Shown: positions 1 through 5,758, numbered from the stretch's first letter. The stretch is 9,164 nt of DNA from Caryophanales bacterium (GCA_016282415.1 JAEEKO010000058.1:1-9164), one strand, 5' to 3'. Numbers and translations: made by a program. Notes: generated from the sequence alone by a model not told the origin.

Positions 1-554
1 ATGTTGAAAAAGCAAGACTGGATAAAGCTTTATCAAATGAAGAAATTATAACAATTATTACCGCATTTGGCACTGGTATTGGTGATGAATTTGATTTATC
101 TAAACTTAGATATGACAAAATTATTATTATGACCGATGCCGATGTTGATGGATCTCATATTCGTGTTTTATTATTAACATTATTTTATCGTTTCTTTAAA
201 CCTATTGTTGAAGCAGGTCATGTATATGCTGCTCAACCACCTTTGTATTGTATTAAGCATGGCAAAACTCGTAAGTATGTTTTAACTGATGCGGAACGTA
301 ATCAATATATTAGTAATTTAGATTCTAAGATTAAATATGAAGTTCTTCGTATGAAAGGTCTTGGTGAAATGGATGCGGAAGAGTTATATGTAACTACAAT
401 GGATATTGAACAACGTGTATTAAGAAAAATTACTGTTGATGATTGTGTTGCTGCTGACGCAATATTTGAAAAACTTATGGGTGATGAAGTAGATCCTAGA
501 CGTGATTTTATTGTTGAATATGCCGGATATGGTAATATCAACTTAGATATTTAG
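1..554 (+). CDS. gyrB: DNA gyrase subunit B, C-terminal part (5' end outside window)
   Basis: Reading from base 3 gives 183 residues ending at TAG 552-554; the start lies upstream of the window. GyrB is the ATPase/TOPRIM subunit of the A2B2 gyrase that introduces negative supercoils. Visible are the second half of the TOPRIM domain, with the metal-binding TDADVDGSH motif (codons from base 132), the segment IRVLLLTLFYRFFKP, the conserved RMKGLGEMDAEEL motif and the usual family ending (PRRDF ... NLDI). The ATPase domain is missing only because of the window edge. The gene is followed after 16 bp by gyrA with a strong Shine-Dalgarno, so the two subunits are almost certainly co-transcribed. TOPRIM motifs alone do not separate GyrB from ParE; adjacency to a GyrA-box-containing gyrA makes GyrB the better name. 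Confidence 0.96.
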   Translation, partial: VEKARLDKALSNEEIITIITAFGTGIGDEFDLSKLRYDKIIIMTDADVDGSHIRVLLLTLFYRFFKPIVEAGHVYAAQPPLYCIKHGKTRKYVLTDAERNQYISNLDSKIKYEVLRMKGLGEMDAEELYVTTMDIEQRVLRKITVDDCVAADAIFEKLMGDEVDPRRDFIVEYAGYGNINLDI

Positions 555-555
555 T

Positions 556-562
556 AAGGAGG
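556..562 (+). promoter_or_regulatory. Strong Shine-Dalgarno of gyrA
   Basis: AAGGAGG lies just after the gyrB stop with an 8-nt spacer to ATG 571. It fixes the gyrA start even though the encoded N-terminus is longer than in many GyrA proteins. Confidence 0.85.
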
Positions 563-570
563 TTTTATAA

Positions 571-3156
571 ATGGAAGATGAAAAAAATTTATCAACTACT
601 GAAACAAGTAATGAACAAATAGTTAATGAAATTTTAGAAGAAGAAAATCAATTCAGTGGTGATTTTCATGAAAGAAATTCATTGCAAGAAAAAAATATTG
701 TTGATGAAGTTAAAACCTCATTCTTAGAATACTCAATGTCGGTAATTACATCTCGTGCGCTACCAGATTTAAGGGATGGTTTAAAACCAGTTAATCGTCG
801 TATTTTATGGGCAATGAATGAATCTGGATTATTTCCTGATAAACCACATCGTAAATCAGCAACAACTGTTGGTTATGTTATGGGTAATTACCATCCACAT
901 GGTGACTCATCAATTTACGAAGCAATGGTTCGTATGGCACAAGATTTCAATCAACGTTATTTAATGGTTGATGGCCACGGTAACTTTGGTAATATTGAAG
1001 GTGATGGGGCAGCAGCAATGCGTTATACTGAGTCACGTTTATCTAAATTATCGCTTGAAATGTTAAGAGATATTGATAAAGATACTGTTAACATGGAAGA
1101 TAACTATGATTATACTAAAAAGGAACCTAGTGTTTTACCATCTCGTTTTCCTAATATTTTAGTAAATGGTACAATGGGTATTGCGGTTGGTATGGCAACT
1201 AATATTCCACCTCATAATTTAGGGGAAGTAATTGATGGTTGTGTAGCTTATATTGATAATCATGATATTGAATTAAAAGAATTAATGCAATATATTAAAG
1301 GCCCAGATTTTCCAACTGGTGGTGTTATTTTAGGTAATAAGGGAATTGTTGATGCTTATACTACTGGACGTGGTTCAATTACAATTCGTTCTAAAGCCGA
1401 AATTGTTGAAGAAAATGGTAAACAACAAATTATTATCACTGAAGTACCTTATGGAACTAATACATTTGATCTTAAACAAAAAGTTGCCGAATTAGTTCAT
1501 TCAAAAGTATTAGATGGTATTAGTGATTATCATACTGATTTAAAAGACGGTGTTAAAATCACTATCACATTAAAAAGAGATGCTAATGCTCAAGTAATAT
1601 TAAATAATTTATATAAACATACTGATTTTCAAAAATCATATGGAATTATTTTATTAATGCTTGATAATGGGGTACCTCGTACTTTAGGTTTAAAATCAAT
1701 TATTTCTAAATATATAGATTATCAAAAAGAAGTAATTATTCGTCGTACTAAATATATTTTAGGTAAGGCTGAAGATCGTGTTCATATTTTGGAAGGTCGT
1801 AAGATTGCACTTGATCACATTGATGAAGTAGTAAATATTATCAAAAATAGTAAAACTGAAGAGATTGCTAAGGCTGAATTAATGAATCGCTTTGGTTTAG
1901 ATGATATTCAAGCTACTGATATCTTAAATATGAGATTAGGTAAGTTAACAGGCTTAGAACGTGAAGCTATAGAAAATGAATTAAAAGAATTAGCCGAAAA
2001 AATTAAAGATTACTTAGATATTCTTGCTAAAGAAGAAAGAGTATTAGGTATTATTAAAGAAGAAATGCTTGAAATTAAACGTAAATATGGTGATGAACGT
2101 CGTACAACTATTGATATGACTGCTATTGATTATATTGAAGATGAATCATTAATTCCAAATGATAGCGTTGTAATTGCATTAACTAATAATGGTTATATTA
2201 AACGTACTACATTAGATACATTCCGAACTCAAAACCGTGGTGGTGTTGGAGTTAAAGGAATGGCTATTAATGATGAAGACTACGTTAAGTACTTACTAAA
2301 TATTAATACACATGATTATGTATTATTCTTTAGTAATAAAGGAAAGGTATATCGTATTAAAGGTTATGAAATACCTGAATATAGTCGTCAATCTAAGGGA
2401 TTACCAATAATTAATTTATTACAAATTGAAAAAGACGAAATGATTAATTCAGTAATTAGTATTTCTAAAGAAGAAGAACTTGAAAACTTACTATTTGCTA
2501 CTAAGACTGGATTAATCAAGAAAACAGCAGTTTCTGAATTTGATAATATAAGAACTAGTGGTAAAAAAGCGATTACATTAAAAGAAAATGACGAATTAAT
2601 AGGTGTTGTTAAAGTAAAAGAAAATGACATGGTATTAATTGGTGCAAGTAATGGTCGTATGGTAAGATTTAATGAAAATGAAATTAGATGCATGGGACGT
2701 ACTGCATCAGGAGTTAAAGGTATTAACTTATCTGATGGCGAATGTATTGGTGTTATGGTATCTAAAGAAGATGATAAAGTATTAATAGTTACTGAGAAGG
2801 GTTATGGTAAACAAACAAATGTTTGTGAGTATCGTGAAACTAGACGTGGTAGCAAAGGTGTTAAAGCATTAAATATTACTGATAAAAACGGAGCGATGGT
2901 AGCATTTACTATTGTAGAAGAAAATAAAGATGTAATTTTAATTACGGATTCTGGTATGTTAATTAGAATGCCATTAGATCAAATATCAACATTAGGTCGT
3001 GTTACTCAAGGAGTTAGATTAATTAATATTAAAGATAATCAAAAGTTATCAACAATTAGTCTAGTTAGTAAAAATGATGAAGAAGATACTGAGGTAACTG
3101 AAGGACAAGTTAGTGAAGAATCAATTTCATCTGAAGAAAGTAATACTAGTGAATAA
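571..3156 (+). CDS. gyrA: DNA gyrase subunit A
   Basis: This is the 861-residue breakage-reunion subunit of gyrase. After an acidic, poorly conserved N-terminal extension of about 40 residues comes the winged-helix/tower core, beginning near VDEVKTSFLEYSMSVITSRALPDLRDGLKPVNRR. The catalytic Arg-Tyr pair is R151-Y152 in AAAMRYTE. The quinolone-determining loop reads HPHGDSSIYE, with Ser113 and Glu117 at the positions of E. coli Ser83 and Asp87, so the usual resistance substitutions are absent. The coiled-coil gate is around residues 390-500. The C-terminal beta-pinwheel follows, with a GyrA-box-like QNRGGVG at 554-560 (consensus Q-R/K-R-G-G-R/K-G); its sixth position is Val rather than a basic residue. 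The protein ends in an acidic Ser/Glu tail, a region known in other gyrases to tune supercoiling. ParC is the alternative, but gyrB adjacency and the box favour GyrA. Confidence 0.97.
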   Translation: MEDEKNLSTTETSNEQIVNEILEEENQFSGDFHERNSLQEKNIVDEVKTSFLEYSMSVITSRALPDLRDGLKPVNRRILWAMNESGLFPDKPHRKSATTVGYVMGNYHPHGDSSIYEAMVRMAQDFNQRYLMVDGHGNFGNIEGDGAAAMRYTESRLSKLSLEMLRDIDKDTVNMEDNYDYTKKEPSVLPSRFPNILVNGTMGIAVGMATNIPPHNLGEVIDGCVAYIDNHDIELKELMQYIKGPDFPTGGVILGNKGIVDAYTTGRGSITIRSKAEIVEENGKQQIIITEVPYGTNTFDLKQKVAELVHSKVLDGISDYHTDLKDGVKITITLKRDANAQVILNNLYKHTDFQKSYGIILLMLDNGVPRTLGLKSIISKYIDYQKEVIIRRTKYILGKAEDRVHILEGRKIALDHIDEVVNIIKNSKTEEIAKAELMNRFGLDDIQATDILNMRLGKLTGLEREAIENELKELAEKIKDYLDILAKEERVLGIIKEEMLEIKRKYGDERRTTIDMTAIDYIEDESLIPNDSVVIALTNNGYIKRTTLDTFRTQNRGGVGVKGMAINDEDYVKYLLNINTHDYVLFFSNKGKVYRIKGYEIPEYSRQSKGLPIINLLQIEKDEMINSVISISKEEELENLLFATKTGLIKKTAVSEFDNIRTSGKKAITLKENDELIGVVKVKENDMVLIGASNGRMVRFNENEIRCMGRTASGVKGINLSDGECIGVMVSKEDDKVLIVTEKGYGKQTNVCEYRETRRGSKGVKALNITDKNGAMVAFTIVEENKDVILITDSGMLIRMPLDQISTLGRVTQGVRLINIKDNQKLSTISLVSKNDEEDTEVTEGQVSEESISSEESNTSE

Positions 3157-3158
3157 TT

Positions 3159-3190
3159 AAAACAATGTTCCACGTGGAACATTGTTTTTG
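3159..3190 (+). terminator. Probable gyrA terminator coincident with parS site 1
   Basis: Transcribed RNA from the 30-bp palindrome would form a stem of up to 13 bp with an ACGU tetraloop at its centre, starting with an A-run and ending in a five-T run (3185-3189). It begins two bases after the gyrA stop. This has the shape of an intrinsic terminator, so one sequence probably serves both as ParB site and as the end of the gyrase transcript. Termination is inferred; the ParB match is the stronger reading. Confidence 0.65.
3166..3181. other. parS site 1
   Basis: Exact TGTTCCACGTGGAACA. The perfect palindrome extends by seven more base pairs on each side (3159-3188, 30 bp), with AAAACAA on the left and TTGTTTT on the right. 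Confidence 0.93.
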
Positions 3191-3206
3191 TATGTTTGAA
3201 TATATA

Positions 3207-3222
3207 TGTTCCACGTGGAACA
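3207..3222. other. parS site 2
   Basis: Exact TGTTCCACGTGGAACA inside a 26-bp perfect palindrome (3202-3227) with alternating ATATA/TATAT outer arms. It is centred 41 bp from site 1 and 35 bp from NBS 1. Confidence 0.93.
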
Positions 3223-3242
3223 TATATGATACTGATAAAATT

Positions 3243-3256
3243 ATTTCCCGGGAAAT
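3243..3256. other. Noc binding site (NBS) 1
   Basis: Exact ATTTCCCGGGAAAT, extended to a 16-bp palindrome (3242-3257). It is identical to the NBS consensus of B. subtilis Noc, the ParB paralogue that acts in nucleoid occlusion. CCCGGG is conspicuous in such AT-rich DNA. Confidence 0.87.
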
Positions 3257-3323
3257 ATTAAATGATTATAATTATATATACTTTTTATATTTATTTTTAC
3301 AATAATTTGGTTAATATATCTAA

Positions 3324-3339
3324 TGTTCCACGTGGAACA
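3324..3339. other. parS site 3
   Basis: Exact TGTTCCACGTGGAACA at the centre of a 30-bp perfect palindrome (3317-3346). The outer arms, TATCTAA and TTAGATA, differ from those of every other site. Confidence 0.93.
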
Positions 3340-3369
3340 TTAGATAAAGATGATTAAGTAAATACGCAA

Positions 3370-3385
3370 TGTTCCACGTGGAACA
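3370..3385. other. parS site 4
   Basis: Exact TGTTCCACGTGGAACA in a 24-bp perfect palindrome (3366-3389) with outer arms GCAA and TTGC. It is centred 46 bp from site 3. Confidence 0.93.
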
Positions 3386-3478
3386 TTGCATAATAGTTTG
3401 TAATAATAATAAAAATGATATAGCTTACAATAATTATAAAAATATTGTCACTTAATTATTAAAATAATTTAATTTCAA

Positions 3479-3494
3479 TGTTCCACGTGGAACA
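3479..3494. other. parS site 5
   Basis: Exact TGTTCCACGTGGAACA in a 28-bp perfect palindrome (3473-3500) with outer arms TTTCAA and TTGAAA. NBS 2 is centred 43 bp downstream. Confidence 0.93.
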
Positions 3495-3522
3495 TTGAAA
3501 GACAAAATTGTATGATTAAATT

Positions 3523-3536
3523 ATTTCCCGGGAAAT
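3523..3536. other. Noc binding site (NBS) 2
   Basis: Exact ATTTCCCGGGAAAT, extended to an 18-bp palindrome (3521-3538). It lies between parS sites 5 and 6, so ParB and Noc sites alternate within the array. Confidence 0.87.
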
Positions 3537-3563
3537 AAAATACGCGGAAATAATAGAATTATT

Positions 3564-3614
3564 AACAATATTTTATATATGTTCCACGTGGAACATTAAA
3601 AATATTGTTTTTTT
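3564..3614 (+). terminator. Terminator-like hairpin around parS site 6
   Basis: The AACAATATTTT arm (3564-3574) pairs with 3599-3609, enclosing the parS palindrome; a seven-T run (3608-3614) follows. On the + strand this resembles a bulged intrinsic terminator and could shield the SRP RNA promoter from upstream transcription. No gene directly upstream needs it, so this is tentative. Confidence 0.4.
3580..3595. other. parS site 6
   Basis: Exact TGTTCCACGTGGAACA; the uninterrupted palindrome is only 18 bp (3579-3596). Further out, after a short asymmetric bulge, 11-nt arms at 3564-3574 and 3599-3609 are again perfectly complementary. The site is about 10 bp upstream of the SRP RNA promoter -35. 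Confidence 0.92.
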
Positions 3615-3633
3615 AACTATATTAATATATACT
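3605..3633 (+). promoter_or_regulatory. Putative promoter of the SRP RNA gene
   Basis: A -10 TATACT (3628-3633) is preceded after exactly 17 bp by TTGTTT (3605-3610), a partial match to the -35 TTGACA. It places the transcript start near 3640, where the SRP RNA helix begins. The -35 lies within the outer right arm of the parS site 6 hairpin, so ParB spreading from the site could affect it. Confidence 0.6.
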
Positions 3634-3639
3634 TTAAAA

Positions 3640-3717
3640 GTGCAACAGGAATAGTGTAACCTGGTCAGAGTAGGAATACAGCAGCCACATCATTTCCTTC
3701 CTGTGTGCACTTTTTTT
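3640..3717 (+). ncRNA. ffs: Signal recognition particle RNA (small bacterial 4.5S type)
   Basis: A hairpin RNA of about 75 nt carries the conserved SRP domain IV: GGTCAG (3663-3668), a GUA/UAC helix closed by a GGAA tetraloop (3673-3676), then AGCAGCC on the 3' side. This is the Ffh-binding signature. The basal helix is visible: 3636-3644 (AAAAGTGCA) pairs with 3706-3714, and ACAGGAA (3645-3651) pairs with 3698-3704, leaving G3705 bulged. The closing helix plus seven Ts (3711-3717) form a built-in terminator. The RNA binds Ffh and FtsY for co-translational membrane targeting. It is the short form without an Alu domain, unlike the long B. subtilis scRNA. In B. subtilis scr lies between tadA and dnaX; here it precedes tadA. 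Confidence 0.93.
3706..3717 (+). terminator. SRP RNA terminator formed by its own basal helix
   Basis: The 3' arm TGCAC of the basal helix runs directly into TTTTTTT. The structural helix of the RNA thus doubles as the terminator stem. tadA begins only 15 bp after the T-run. Confidence 0.7.
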
Positions 3718-3731
3718 ATGGAGTGATTAAT

Positions 3732-4133
3732 ATGAATATTGAAAAGGAACTATTAAAACTATCTAAAAAAGCATTTAAAAAGAATGAAATGCCGGTTTCA
3801 TGTATTATAGTGTGTAATAATAAAATAATAAGTAAAGCCTACAATAAGAAAAATAGTTCAAATTCGGTAATAGATCATGCTGAAATCATCGCTATAAGAA
3901 AAGCTGCTAAGAAACTTAAACGTTGGAATCTATCAGATTGTGAATTATATTGTTCACTAAAACCATGCAAAATGTGTGAAGAAGTAATTAAGCAATCTTA
4001 TATAAAAAAAGTATATTATGTATTAGATAATGAGAAGGTTATTAACTATAAGTATGATATAGAACAAGTGTTCGCTAATAATAGTGAAAATTTTCAAAAA
4101 ATAATTAAAGAATTCTTTGTAAATAAGAGATAA
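3732..4133 (+). CDS. tadA: tRNA(Arg) adenosine-34 deaminase (divergent TadA)
   Basis: This is a 133-residue cytidine-deaminase-fold protein predicted to convert A34 to inosine in the tRNA-Arg(ACG) anticodon, needed to read CGC and CGA besides CGT. The zinc site is intact: HAE (H49, catalytic E51) and PCKMC (C79, C82). Asn38 in AYN fits the conserved substrate-binding Asn. CGT is a heavily used Arg codon in this window, consistent with dependence on this tRNA. ATG 3732 is preferred because GGAGTGA lies seven bases upstream; an in-frame GTG at 3705 lies inside the SRP RNA and is rejected. It is shorter and more divergent than E. coli TadA: TLEPC is SLKPC, and the GAAGSL-like segment after the second zinc motif is not recognisable. 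Another nucleoside deaminase is possible, but position next to dnaX and SRP RNA supports TadA. Confidence 0.85.
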   Translation: MNIEKELLKLSKKAFKKNEMPVSCIIVCNNKIISKAYNKKNSSNSVIDHAEIIAIRKAAKKLKRWNLSDCELYCSLKPCKMCEEVIKQSYIKKVYYVLDNEKVINYKYDIEQVFANNSENFQKIIKEFFVNKR

Positions 4134-4144
4134 AATGGTATAAT
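4117..4144 (+). promoter_or_regulatory. Promoter of the dnaX operon, overlapping the tadA 3' end
   Basis: A perfect -10 TATAAT (4139-4144) is preceded by an extended -10 TG (4136-4137) and, after 16 bp, by TTGTAA (4117-4122; four of six -35 matches). It predicts a start near 4151 and a leader of only about 12 nt carrying the dnaX Shine-Dalgarno AGGTGAT (4153-4159). It is the best promoter match noticed in the window and probably drives the whole downstream cluster. Confidence 0.75.
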
Positions 4145-4162
4145 TTAAGTACAGGTGATATT

Positions 4163-5746
4163 ATGGACTACAAAGTATTATATCGTAAATATCGTCCTAC
4201 TTGCTTTGATGAAGTAATAGGTCAAGAATATACCATAAAAATGTTAAAAAATTCATTTATAAATAATAAATTATCACATGCTTTTATCTTTACTGGACCA
4301 CGTGGTACTGGTAAAACAAGTACTGCTAAATTGCTAGCAAAGCTTGTAAATTGTGAAAATCCAATTGATGGAAAACCCTGTAATAAATGTGATAGTTGTT
4401 TAAATATAAATGATAATCCAGATGTAATTGAAATTGATGCGGCATCTAATACTGGTGTTGATAATATCCGTGAAATTATTAATAATGTTAAAATAGCTCC
4501 ATCTTTTTCAAAATATAAAGTATATATAATCGATGAAGTTCATATGTTATCAACAAGTGCATTTAATGCCTTATTATTAACATTAGAGGAACCACCTAAA
4601 AACATTATATTTATTCTTGCTACAACTGAGATTCAAAGTGTTCCAATTACGATATTAAGTAGATGTCAAAGATTTGATTTTTCACGTATTTCTCCTGATA
4701 TTATCTTTAATCAATTAAAGAAAGTATCTGAGATTGAAGGTATTAAGATAGAAGACGATGCAATTCGTGAAATTGCCGAAATATCTGAAGGCGGGATGCG
4801 CGATGCCTATAGTATTTTGGACCAAGTATCTAAAAGTGATAAATTAATTACGGTTTCTGATATTAATGATAATTTTGGAATTATATCTAAGGCTAATATA
4901 AATGAATTAATTAATGATGTTATTAATGGAAATGTACAAAATGTTATTAATAAATTAGCTGATTATTCAAAATCAAGTACTAATTATATTGTGGTAGTTG
5001 ATAAAATAATTGAATTATTAAACGAAAAAGTTAGAAATATTAAACTAGGAAACGAAAATGGGGATCCAATTTTATATAAAAACTTAGTTTTTGAGTTATT
5101 AAAATTGTATAATTTAAAAAATATTAATAACCCATATTTAATACTCGAAGTTACATTATTGAATTACTGTAATAATTCGCAAAATTATTTCCCGGGAAAT
5201 AATTCAGACACTGAAAAGTTACAAGAAAAAATACAAAAAAATGACAAAGCCGTTGAAAAAGATATTGTTGAAGAAGTGCCTAAAATAAAGGAAATAGAAG
5301 AAATTAAGGTTGAAAATAAAGAAGAAAAAATTTGTTCTGATTTTGTAAGAGTAAGAATTAACAATACCTTTGTAGAAGCTAATAAATCATTCAAACAAGC
5401 AATGATCAATAATTACAAAGATTTCTTAAAAAAAGTTGATAATATTTACAAAAATATGTTAGAAGATTCGACAATTGAAGTTGCAAGTGATAAATATGCA
5501 ATTATTGTTTTTGAACATGAAGCTACAGCAAATGTTGCTAATAGCAATATTTTAAATATTGAAGAACAATTTAATAATATTGTTAACCAAAATATAAAAT
5601 TTGTATGTATTTCTAAAGACTTATGGAATACTGTGGCCGAAGAATTTAAAAAAAATATTAAGAATAAAATTAAATATGAATATATTGAGGAAATAGAAGA
5701 TAGTTCAAATGAAGTATTTGATACCTCAATTGTTGAGGTTGTATAG
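4163..5746 (+). CDS. dnaX: DNA polymerase III clamp-loader subunit gamma/tau
   Basis: This 527-residue AAA+ ATPase is the motor of the clamp loader that places the beta sliding clamp on DNA. The N-terminus (VLYRKYRPTCFDEVIGQ) is typical. Walker A is GPRGTGKT (45-52); the zinc module is C64, C73, C76, C79; Walker B is IIDEVH (122-127); the arginine-finger SRC is 166-168. Domains II and III run to about residue 336. A low-complexity charged linker follows (about 340-385), then a tau-type C-terminal region. Two features sit in the linker: an exact Noc site at codons 342-346, and an A7 tract at codons 358-360 whose -1 frame meets TGA at once, possibly giving a gamma-like form of about 360 residues. 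It has its own promoter; its stop overlaps the Shine-Dalgarno of the next gene. Confidence 0.97.
   Translation: MDYKVLYRKYRPTCFDEVIGQEYTIKMLKNSFINNKLSHAFIFTGPRGTGKTSTAKLLAKLVNCENPIDGKPCNKCDSCLNINDNPDVIEIDAASNTGVDNIREIINNVKIAPSFSKYKVYIIDEVHMLSTSAFNALLLTLEEPPKNIIFILATTEIQSVPITILSRCQRFDFSRISPDIIFNQLKKVSEIEGIKIEDDAIREIAEISEGGMRDAYSILDQVSKSDKLITVSDINDNFGIISKANINELINDVINGNVQNVINKLADYSKSSTNYIVVVDKIIELLNEKVRNIKLGNENGDPILYKNLVFELLKLYNLKNINNPYLILEVTLLNYCNNSQNYFPGNNSDTEKLQEKIQKNDKAVEKDIVEEVPKIKEIEEIKVENKEEKICSDFVRVRINNTFVEANKSFKQAMINNYKDFLKKVDNIYKNMLEDSTIEVASDKYAIIVFEHEATANVANSNILNIEEQFNNIVNQNIKFVCISKDLWNTVAEEFKKNIKNKIKYEYIEEIEDSSNEVFDTSIVEVV
5187..5200. other. Noc binding site (NBS) 3, inside dnaX
   Basis: Exact ATTTCCCGGGAAAT within a 22-bp perfect palindrome (5183-5204). 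It falls in the non-conserved dnaX linker, where codons TAT TTC CCG GGA AAT encode YFPGN. TTC and especially CCG are uncommon choices in these genes, which suggests the DNA site rather than the peptide is under selection. Confidence 0.8.
5235..5244 (+). promoter_or_regulatory. Candidate slippage site in dnaX
   Basis: A seven-A run (5235-5241) in the linker is followed directly by TGA (5242-5244) in the -1 frame; a six-A run at 5226-5231 leads to the same stop. Slippage by polymerase or ribosome would end translation just after domain III, as in known gamma forms of DnaX. Similar A-runs occur elsewhere in this AT-rich DNA, so this is only a candidate. Confidence 0.35.
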
Positions 5747-5758
5747 GAGGAATAAAAT

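Larger units (their letters stand above)
3157..3639. repeat. parS/NBS array: six ParB sites and two Noc sites in a gene-free region
   Basis: This 483-bp gap between gyrA and the SRP RNA has no credible ORF. It contains six exact 16-bp TGTTCCACGTGGAACA sites, centred near 3173, 3214, 3331, 3377, 3486 and 3587, and two exact 14-bp ATTTCCCGGGAAAT sites, centred near 3249 and 3529. The first matches the ParB consensus parS (TGTTNCACGTGNAACA); the second is the Noc consensus established in B. subtilis. Centre-to-centre parS spacings are 41, 117, 46, 109 and 101 bp, with no regular phasing. The sequence between sites is very AT-rich and shows no homology from spacer to spacer apart from short matches (TTACAATAATT at 3297 and 3425; TAAAAATATTGT at 3437 and 3597). 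I infer an origin-proximal centromere/ParB nucleation platform that also recruits Noc. Confidence 0.93.

Noticed and set aside
2388..2693. Antisense ORF inside gyrA
   Set aside because: It is a shadow of the gyrA pinwheel region, with no ribosome site or recognisable product.
3391..3472. A promoter in the AT-rich spacer (TTGTAA at 3398 with a GATATA-like -10)
   Set aside because: The spacer is about 13 bp and there is no downstream gene before the SRP RNA.
3539..3552. TACGCGGAAAT as a decayed third intergenic NBS
   Set aside because: Only the right half resembles the site; the left half and the CCCGGG centre are lost.
3166..3595. DnaA boxes / oriC, because TGTTCCACG resembles TTATCCACA
   Set aside because: Each copy is a symmetric palindrome and mismatches the DnaA box in several positions; no good TTATNCACA was noticed in the gap.
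3157..3600. CRISPR-like array (repeated motif with spacers)
   Set aside because: Repeats are 16-bp perfect palindromes with spacings from 41 to 117 bp and no regular spacer length; they match parS exactly and no cas gene is present.
3705..3731. GTG start adding nine residues to TadA
   Set aside because: It lies within the SRP RNA helix and terminator; ATG 3732 has a proper Shine-Dalgarno and fits the family.
4288..4305. CCACGTGG core in the dnaX Walker A region
   Set aside because: Only the central ACCACGTGGT matches; the outer GTT/AAC of parS are missing and the sequence is explained by the GPRGTGKT motif.
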